This document shows positions 54,478-59,930 of a DNA stretch of 59,930 nucleotides, piece by piece; position 1 is the first letter of the stretch; the number at the start of each line of letters is the position of its first letter. Source of the DNA: Heyndrickxia ginsengihumi. GTDB lineage: Bacteria > Bacillota > Bacilli > Bacillales > Bacillaceae_C. The stretch is taken from positions 1 to 59,930 of the forward strand of contig NZ_JAAIWK010000024.1 in the NCBI RefSeq assembly GCF_011008565.1, in the 5' to 3' direction. Position numbers and translations under genes: made by a program. Under the pieces are notes generated by a model. It searched no databases. It was not told where the DNA came from and worked only from the letters and a program-made list of their open reading frames with translations.

Positions 54478-56225
54478 TTCTCACCACGAAAATATTCATT
54501 CATTTCCTGGGAAACTTTTTTCCACATTTTCCTGTGTGATTCTACATTTTTTTGGCGATTCGTTGGTACTTCAATAACTTGAATTCCTTGGCTGGAAGTA
54601 GAATCCGCGATAGCTTGGCGAAACTGCTCCCAATTGTGAACTTTCGTATAGTGACCATCATACATCGCAATTCCATGTTCAAATGATAAATTCGTTGGTG
54701 TCCCAAATAACAACTCGAAGTTTTTTGCTTCCTTAGCTTGCGGTAAAAATGAAAAAATTCCGCCTCCATTATTATTAATTAAAATAACACGAATGTTTAA
54801 CTGATACATTTTTGCAGCCAGTAGGCCATTAAAATCATGGAAAAATGATAAATCACCAATGAGTAAATACACATTTTCAGCATTTACACTTGCACCAATT
54901 GCACTTGATACAACACCATCAATGCCATTCGCACCACGGTTAGCAAGAATGCGAATGTTTCTTCCATTCACATGGAAAAATGTATCAACATCACGGATGG
55001 GCATACTGTTTCCAACAAAAATCGTGCTATGTTCAGGTAAAAATTTAACAAGTTCTGTCACGACCTTACCCTCATCAAGGGCGTTTTCCATTTCCATTGC
55101 ATTAACAACAATACTTCTTGTTTGCTCATTTAATTGTTGCCACATTGTTGTCCATTTTGTTTGACGTCTATCCTTTAACTGATTATCCATTTTTTGACAA
55201 AAAGCAATTTCATCACTATGAACCATCGTAGTCCCTTTTTTAATTGGGTCCCGCCAGCCATTCTCACCATCGATGATGTAATGAATGATGTTTTTAGCAT
55301 TTTTTAATAATAAGGTCAATGGTTTTGAAACAGGCATTGCACCAAAACGGATGATCACTTCCGGAACAAAATATTGATTAAAAGACTGGTCTTTTAAAAT
55401 AGAATCATAGTTATCAATGATAGATGGGTTAAATATTCCACAACTTCTTAACTGTGAAAGTGGGTCTGCAATAATTGGATAACCCGTTTTTTCACTTAAA
55501 GCTACGATATGCTGGTTAAGCTCTGGATAATCAATCGGGCCGCAAATGATTAAGCCTTTTTCCTTTTGTTCAACTTGTGTCACAACCTGTTCTACTTGAC
55601 TGTCTGATATATTTAATTTTCCACGAATAACATCAATAAACAAATGCTGGTCTTCTAGGCCTTCAAATGGTGATGGTTCTAAAAGCGGGACTAGTGGTTC
55701 ACGTAATGGAAAATTTAAATGTACAGGTCCGGCGGGGACTTGTGCAGAAGTAGCAACTGCCCGAGCTCCACACTGACGAACAAAATTCAACACTTCTTCT
55801 TCATCTTCTGGTAAAGGCATCTCCATAAACCACTTCACATGTTCACCATACAAATGAATTTGGTTAATGGCTTGTGGCGCTCCAACATCACGTAACTCAT
55901 GCGGACGATCAGCAGTCAATACAATTAAAGGGACCCTGGAGATGTTTGCTTCTACGACAGCGGGATAATAATTGGCAGCTGCTGTTCCAGATGTGCACAA
56001 CAAGACAACAGGTTCTCTCGTTTCTTTTGCCATCCCCAATGCGAAGAAAGCCGCAGAGCGTTCATCTATATCAATATAAACGTTTAGTTCTGGATGCTCG
56101 ACCATTAACATTGCAATCGGTGTTGATCTTGATCCCGGGCTAATTACAACATGTTTAATTCCTCCATGCACTAATTGTTGTATAAAATTTGCTAAATAAG
56201 TAGTCATTACTTCTTGATGTCCCAT
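54474..56225 (-). CDS. menD: SEPHCHC synthase MenD
   Basis: This 583-residue thiamine-diphosphate enzyme adds a succinyl-semialdehyde unit from 2-oxoglutarate to isochorismate, the first committed menaquinone step. The N-terminal VISPGSRSTPIAM (about 27-39) with the catalytic glutamate region DERSAAFFALGMA and the C-terminal ThDP motif IGDLSFFHDFNGL (about 445-457) are present. The ATG overlaps the menF stop by 1 nt (TAATG), and AGGAGG lies upstream. menH follows with a 4-nt overlap. Confidence 0.96.
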   Translation of the reverse strand: MGHQEVMTTYLANFIQQLVHGGIKHVVISPGSRSTPIAMLMVEHPELNVYIDIDERSAAFFALGMAKETREPVVLLCTSGTAAANYYPAVVEANISRVPLIVLTADRPHELRDVGAPQAINQIHLYGEHVKWFMEMPLPEDEEEVLNFVRQCGARAVATSAQVPAGPVHLNFPLREPLVPLLEPSPFEGLEDQHLFIDVIRGKLNISDSQVEQVVTQVEQKEKGLIICGPIDYPELNQHIVALSEKTGYPIIADPLSQLRSCGIFNPSIIDNYDSILKDQSFNQYFVPEVIIRFGAMPVSKPLTLLLKNAKNIIHYIIDGENGWRDPIKKGTTMVHSDEIAFCQKMDNQLKDRRQTKWTTMWQQLNEQTRSIVVNAMEMENALDEGKVVTELVKFLPEHSTIFVGNSMPIRDVDTFFHVNGRNIRILANRGANGIDGVVSSAIGASVNAENVYLLIGDLSFFHDFNGLLAAKMYQLNIRVILINNNGGGIFSFLPQAKEAKNFELLFGTPTNLSFEHGIAMYDGHYTKVHNWEQFRQAIADSTSSQGIQVIEVPTNRQKNVESHRKMWKKVSQEMNEYFRGEK

Positions 56226-57619
56226 TACTCATTTCCTCCTAGTGCGCGGAGCATCGGTTTAAACTTCACGCTCGTCTCCTTAAACTCTTCATCCGAATTT
56301 GAGTCACCGACAACTCCACAACCGGCATAAATATAAGCCTCATTTTCTTTTAGTAAACCTGATCGAATGCCAACACAGAATTCACCATTACCTTTATAAT
56401 CTACCCAACCAAGCGGTGCACCATAAAAACCTCTATCCATATTCTCTACATCACAAATAGTAGCCATTGCTTCTCTGCGCGGAATCCCGCCGAGAGCTGG
56501 TGTTGGGTGCAAAGCTTTTACAAGTTTAAAAATCGTTTCGTGCTTGTCCTTAACTTCTCCTCTAACAGGTGTATACAAATGTTGAATATCCCTCATTTTC
56601 ATCAATGTAGGGGAATCTGGAATAGAAAGTTCTTTACAAAAAGGCTGTAACACCTGTTTTATCATTGAAACAACGAAATGATGTTCTTTTTGATTTTTTT
56701 CATCTTGCAGTAAAGTATGTCCCAGTTTTTCATCTTCGACTAAGTTTTGGCTTCTTTTTATGGATCCTGCCAAGCATGTAGATAAGATTTGTTCGTTTTC
56801 CTTTTGAATTAATCGCTCTGGTGATGCACCAATAAAGCTTTGATTCCCCACCTCCAATGCAAATATATAACTTTCATATTGTTGTTTTAATAAATTATAG
56901 AGTACTTGTTCAGATAAAATAGGTTGATCGAATTCAATCTTCATTTTTCTTGCAAGTACTACTTTATCTATCTCACCATTACGAATGCGGTCAATTGTTT
57001 TCTGAACAGCCTGTTTCCAATGATCTGCCCCAATTTCGTTGTTTTGGACGATATTGGGTAAAGAAAGCTGCGGTGCATCAATTGATTGCAGCAATTTCTG
57101 AATGTGTTCTTCAACAGATAATAAAGTATCAATATCATTAACACCCGTCATTAAATTTATCGTTAAGTATAATTCACCTTGCGTAAAAGTAAACATAATT
57201 TGCGGAATATGAAACGTCGCGTTTGCGAACGATTCCCATTCTTGTTTTACAGTGCTTTGATCAAAAGAAAATCCCCCTAAAATAAGAGGACCAGTCCCTG
57301 AAACCAAATAATCATTTTTGATCATAGCCGTATTAATGATTTGATTCCATTCATTTTCTATATATGAAAAACGATCTTGATCATCCTGCGTTGCTTGCAG
57401 CGTTTGGACATGCCCAAAGCTAACAATTATCAAATCATCTTGTGGGTCTTTCCAATAAAATCTTTTTCCGTAAAAATCTTTATATCCTGCTGCAAATAAC
57501 ATGGCTGGATTAATGGTTCTCTGAATTTTTTCTGTTACACTGAATAAAATATGCTGAGGTAATTGTTTAAGCAGAACCTCATATTTTGATCTATTTTTTA
57601 TTTGATATAAATCAGTCAA
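56225..57619 (-). CDS. menF: Isochorismate synthase MenF
   Basis: This 464-residue chorismate-using enzyme converts chorismate to isochorismate for menaquinone. The catalytic C-terminal domain shows KVVLARKM, GASPERLI, TCLAGSIKRS, HLYTPVRGEV, HPTPALGG and GAPLGWVDYKGNGEFCVGIRSG (last part about 400-420). The ATG at 57625 directly abuts GGGGGAG. The TTG at 57619 is 6 nt from it and is the better start (giving (M)TDLYQIKN). It heads the men operon and is divergent from menA. Confidence 0.93.
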   Translation of the reverse strand: MTDLYQIKNRSKYEVLLKQLPQHILFSVTEKIQRTINPAMLFAAGYKDFYGKRFYWKDPQDDLIIVSFGHVQTLQATQDDQDRFSYIENEWNQIINTAMIKNDYLVSGTGPLILGGFSFDQSTVKQEWESFANATFHIPQIMFTFTQGELYLTINLMTGVNDIDTLLSVEEHIQKLLQSIDAPQLSLPNIVQNNEIGADHWKQAVQKTIDRIRNGEIDKVVLARKMKIEFDQPILSEQVLYNLLKQQYESYIFALEVGNQSFIGASPERLIQKENEQILSTCLAGSIKRSQNLVEDEKLGHTLLQDEKNQKEHHFVVSMIKQVLQPFCKELSIPDSPTLMKMRDIQHLYTPVRGEVKDKHETIFKLVKALHPTPALGGIPRREAMATICDVENMDRGFYGAPLGWVDYKGNGEFCVGIRSGLLKENEAYIYAGCGVVGDSNSDEEFKETSVKFKPMLRALGGNE

Positions 57620-57781
57620 AAACATCTCCCCCAAAAAAGACGGTGCTAATTAGTTATTAGTTTCCTTTATATTACGAACGAATCCTTTTATATTATATAT
57701 TAAATGGTCAAATAAATTCAGTAAAACACCTCGAACATATTATTATACCTTTTTTTCCTTTACTTTCTTATTATAATTTGA

Positions 57782-57810
57782 TTGACACTTGCACATTAAT
57801 TACCTACACT
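57782..57810 (+). promoter_or_regulatory. Sigma-A promoter of menA
   Basis: TTGACA (57782-57787), 17 nt, TACACT (57805-57810), placed about 50 bp before the menA ribosome site. The menF promoter on the other strand of this gap is not clear. Confidence 0.7.
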
Positions 57811-57868
57811 TTAAATGTACTAAATATGTCATATATTTAGTAGATTGATATCAAAGGAGAGAATGTTT

Positions 57869-58792
57869 ATGAGTTTGCAACCTTCTCCAGCAATTAGTGC
57901 AGATAAAGGCTGGAAAGTGTGGTGGAAATTAACAAGACCACATACTTTAACGGCAGGGTTTGTACCTGTAATACTCGGCACTGTAATGGCCTTAAACAAT
58001 ACAAATGTGAGTATCGTTCTTTTTCTAGCAATGTTAATAGCTTCGTTATTAATACAAGCAGCGACAAATATGTTTAACGAATATTACGATTTCAAACGTG
58101 GTTTAGATAATGAACATTCAGTTGGAATTGGCGGAGCAATTGTTAGAAATGGGGTTAAACCAAAAACAGTATTAAACCTTGCGCTTATTTTTTTTGCTAT
58201 TTCTATTTTATTAGGCGTGTATATATGTATAAACAGTTCGTGGTGGATCGCTGTTATCGGTACTGTCTGTATGCTTACGGCCTATCTTTATAATGCTGGG
58301 CCAATTCCGATTGCGTATACACCTTTTGGGGAATTATTAGCTGGTTTCTTTATGGGCGTTATCATCATTTTAATTTCCTTTTTTATTCAAACAAAAGATA
58401 TTACACTACCAATTATCCTTGTTTCTATTCCTGTTATGATTTTAATTGGTGCCATTAATCTAGCCAATAATATTCGAGATCTTAAAGGTGATAAAGAAAA
58501 TGGTAGAAAAACTCTTGCCATTTTAATTGGCAGAAAAGGAGCCATTATATTACTAGCTTCTATGTTTGCTATTTCCTATCTTTGGATTATCGCGTTAATC
58601 GTTGCAAGTACTGTTACACCATGGCTTTTATTAACCTTGATTAGTATTCCAAAACCGATTCATGCAGTTAAAGGGTTTATCGGTAAAACAGAGTCTATTC
58701 AAATGGTTTCTGCAATGAAGGCTACAGCACAAACAAATACTATATTTGGACTTCTATTATCAATTGGTTTTTTAATTGATTACTTTATTTAA
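57869..58792 (+). CDS. menA: 1,4-Dihydroxy-2-naphthoate prenyltransferase MenA
   Basis: This 307-residue UbiA-type membrane enzyme attaches the polyprenyl chain to the naphthoate ring. About nine transmembrane segments are visible. The first aspartate-rich motif is NEYYDFKRGLDNE (about 74-86) and the second is NNIRDLKGDKENGRKT (about 201-216); these bind magnesium-diphosphate. The frame is open to 57845. AAGGAG lies 9 nt before the ATG at 57869. It is divergent from the men operon and followed by a terminator. Confidence 0.94.
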   Translation: MSLQPSPAISADKGWKVWWKLTRPHTLTAGFVPVILGTVMALNNTNVSIVLFLAMLIASLLIQAATNMFNEYYDFKRGLDNEHSVGIGGAIVRNGVKPKTVLNLALIFFAISILLGVYICINSSWWIAVIGTVCMLTAYLYNAGPIPIAYTPFGELLAGFFMGVIIILISFFIQTKDITLPIILVSIPVMILIGAINLANNIRDLKGDKENGRKTLAILIGRKGAIILLASMFAISYLWIIALIVASTVTPWLLLTLISIPKPIHAVKGFIGKTESIQMVSAMKATAQTNTIFGLLLSIGFLIDYFI

Positions 58793-58802
58793 CAGTTAAA
58801 CT

Positions 58803-58835
58803 ATATCCTCTCAATCATTGGGAGGATTTTTCTTT
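58803..58835 (+). terminator. Terminator after menA
   Basis: ATCCTC pairs with GAGGAT around a 10-nt loop, followed by TTTTCTTTTT. Confidence 0.85.
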
Positions 58836-59180
58836 TTCCATTGAACTGTAAAACATTAAATACTCTTAAATATTGACCGCTTTTCTTCTTAATTTTATAT
58901 CCATTCTGTTTTCTAAAATAGATGCGAGTTCATTCGTAATCCCAATCATTTTGATATGATCAGTTTAAATATACAAATAACTTCGCTTTATCCACTAAGC
59001 TTTTAATGTTGCTCGTATGATGATTTTACTAACATATGGATAACTTTATCTACATGGGCATAGTAATAAGATCTCATCTAACAAATTCATATAAAGTTAA
59101 ATAGTACAGCTGTTAGAATAAAACAGGCAACAAACAATATTAAAACACTTCTATTCTACTTAAGAGATTGATAGATAACA
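58836..59180. other. AT-rich gap between menA and the tRNA cluster
   Basis: About 345 bp with no supported gene, no copy of the intergenic repeats and no convincing promoter. Confidence 0.4.
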
Positions 59181-59181
59181 T

Positions 59182-59214
59182 AAAAAGGAGTGCACAGTTT
59201 TCTGTACACTCCTT
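59182..59214 (-). terminator. Terminator of the tRNA operon
   Basis: AAGGAGTG.ACAG and CTGT.CACTCCTT form a long stem with a TTTT loop and T-run on the minus strand. It lies 8 nt past the last tRNA gene. Confidence 0.9.
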
Positions 59215-59221
59215 ACTAGTA

Positions 59222-59293
59222 TGACCCGTACGGGATTCGAACCCGTGTTACCGCCGTGAAAGGGCGGTGTCTTAACCGCTTGACCAACGGGCC
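59222..59293 (-). tRNA. tRNA-Glu (anticodon TTC)
   Basis: A 72-nt cloverleaf with acceptor GGCCCGT/ACGGGTC, anticodon loop CTTTCAC and T-loop GGTTCGAATCC. The 3' CCA is not encoded. It is the last tRNA of the operon. Confidence 0.97.
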
Positions 59294-59301
59294 ATAAAAA
59301 A

Positions 59302-59392
59302 TGGCGGAGAAGGAGGGATTTGAACCCTCGCGCCGCTTACGCGACCTACACCCTTAGCAGGGGCGCCTCTTCAGCCACTTGAGTACTTCTCC
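59302..59392 (-). tRNA. tRNA-Ser (anticodon GCT)
   Basis: 91 nt, a class II tRNA with a long variable arm. Acceptor GGAGAAG/CTTCTCC, anticodon loop CTGCTAA, CCA encoded. Confidence 0.97.
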
Positions 59393-59397
59393 ATTAT

Positions 59398-59472
59398 TGG
59401 CTCCGCAGGTAGGATTCGAACCTACGACCGATCGGTTAACAGCCGATAGCTCTACCACTGAGCTACTGCGGA
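59398..59472 (-). tRNA. tRNA-Asn (anticodon GTT)
   Basis: 75 nt, acceptor TCCGCAG/CTGCGGA, anticodon loop CTGTTAA, CCA encoded. Confidence 0.97.
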
Positions 59473-59478
59473 ATAAAA

Positions 59479-59552
<74 letters not shown>

Positions 59553-59557
59553 TAAAA

Positions 59558-59631
59558 TGGAGCGGGTGATGGGAATCGAACCCACGACAACAGCTTGGAA
59601 GGCTGTAGTTTTACCACTAAACTACACCCGC
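59558..59631 (-). tRNA. tRNA-Gly (anticodon TCC)
   Basis: 74 nt, acceptor GCGGGTG/CACCCGC, anticodon loop CTTCCAA, CCA encoded. Confidence 0.97.
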
Positions 59632-59635
59632 AAAA

Positions 59636-59711
59636 TGGGGCGGATGATGGGAATCGAACCCACGAGTGTCGGAGCCACAATCCGATGCGTTAACCACTTC
59701 GCCACAACCGC
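59636..59711 (-). tRNA. tRNA-His (anticodon GTG)
   Basis: 76 nt, acceptor GCGGTTG/CATCCGC, anticodon loop TTGTGGC, CCA encoded. The base before the acceptor (59712) supplies the extra 5' G-1 typical of tRNA-His, opposite the discriminator C. Confidence 0.96.
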
Positions 59712-59750
59712 CATATTGCAATTCATTAACGAAATTATTATATTTTTTAA

Positions 59751-59826
59751 TGGTGGCTCGGGACGGAATCGAACCGCCGACACAAGGATTTTCAGTCCTT
59801 TGCTCTACCGACTGAGCTACCGAGCC
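59751..59826 (-). tRNA. tRNA-Phe (anticodon GAA)
   Basis: 76 nt, acceptor GGCTCGG/CCGAGCC, anticodon loop CTGAAAA, CCA encoded. Confidence 0.97.
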
Positions 59827-59833
59827 ATTATGG

Positions 59834-59909
59834 TGGCGGTCCCGACGGGAATCGAACCCGCGATCTCCTGCGTGACAGGCAGGCGTGATAACCGCTACAC
59901 TACGGGACC
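59834..59909 (-). tRNA. tRNA-Asp (anticodon GTC)
   Basis: 76 nt, acceptor GGTCCCG/CGGGACC, anticodon loop CTGTCAC, CCA encoded. Confidence 0.97.
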
Positions 59910-59912
59910 AGA

Positions 59913-59930
59913 TTGCGGGGGTAGGATTTG
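59913..59930 (-). tRNA. 3' end of a tRNA, probably initiator tRNA-Met
   Basis: Only 18 nt are inside the window. The sequence CAAATCCTACCCCCGCAA matches the T-arm and 3' acceptor of Bacillus initiator tRNA-Met as I remember it. Its place before Asp-Phe-His-Gly-Ile-Asn-Ser-Glu is that of fMet in the B. subtilis trnB cluster. CCA is not encoded. Confidence 0.65.

Overview
The window is chromosomal DNA from a low-GC, spore-forming Bacillaceae (Bacillus sensu lato). Most genes are recognisable counterparts of the B. subtilis yt*/men region (ytpR to menA, then the end of an rrnB/trnB-type tRNA cluster). Several features separate it from B. subtilis: a B. cereus-type RsbK/RsbM/RsbY sigma-B signalling module, a yfkAB plus efeUOB block between ytmA and ytlA, and GC-rich palindromic intergenic repeats. 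Species cannot be named from this alone. Housekeeping lengths match Bacillus closely (LeuS 804, MetK 400, AsnB 632 residues once starts are set by Shine-Dalgarno sites).

Layout. 1-108: end of an IS3-type insertion sequence. 131-1929: ytpR, ytpQ, ytpP (minus). 2218-7385: rsbY (plus), facing the rsbK-rsbM operon (minus). 7529-12235: DUF84 NTPase, ytoP, ytzB, ytnP, trmB, ytzH. 12296-15926: ytmP and a ytlP-ytlQ-ytlR operon whose last gene (lipid kinase) carries two frameshifts. 16179-24171: dat, pepV, ytzE, ytzG, a small coiled-coil ORF, ytgP/murJ, ytfP, cse60, ytwF. 24224-28172: leuS with its T-box leader, and an MFS transporter. 28358-36176: two small genes, the mnmL-mnmM tRNA wobble-modification pair, a luciferase-like monooxygenase, ytpA-ytpB, ytoA and asnB. 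36444-37978: metK under a SAM-I riboswitch. 38159-45503: a NUDIX protein with an altered Nudix box, ytmB, ytmA, yfkAB and the Fur-boxed efeUOB iron importer. 45692-50063: the ytlACD ABC transporter, ytkD, dps (with a sigma-B promoter), yidD and a DUF1540 gene. 50151-58792: menaquinone genes menF-menD-menH-menB / menE-menC (minus) and divergent menA (plus). 59222-59930: eight complete tRNA genes plus the edge of a ninth, all minus.

How parts connect. RsbK (membrane hybrid kinase), RsbM (methyltransferase) and RsbY (receiver-PP2C phosphatase) form an input pathway to sigma-B. The dps gene 42 kb away has a near-consensus sigma-B promoter, so the regulon's input and one likely output are both in view. 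EfeU (permease), EfeO (lipoprotein) and EfeB (Tat-exported DyP peroxidase) make one Fur-controlled iron importer. Amino-acid-related genes carry RNA control (T-box on leuS, S-box on metK). The men genes supply the respiratory quinone.

No CRISPR array, prophage or clear new defence or biosynthetic system was found. The most rewarding places to look are the relocated RsbKMY module, the structured repeat family with base-pair-compensating copies, the frameshifted ytlR, the Nudix-box substitution and the hairpin over the ytlC ribosome-binding site.
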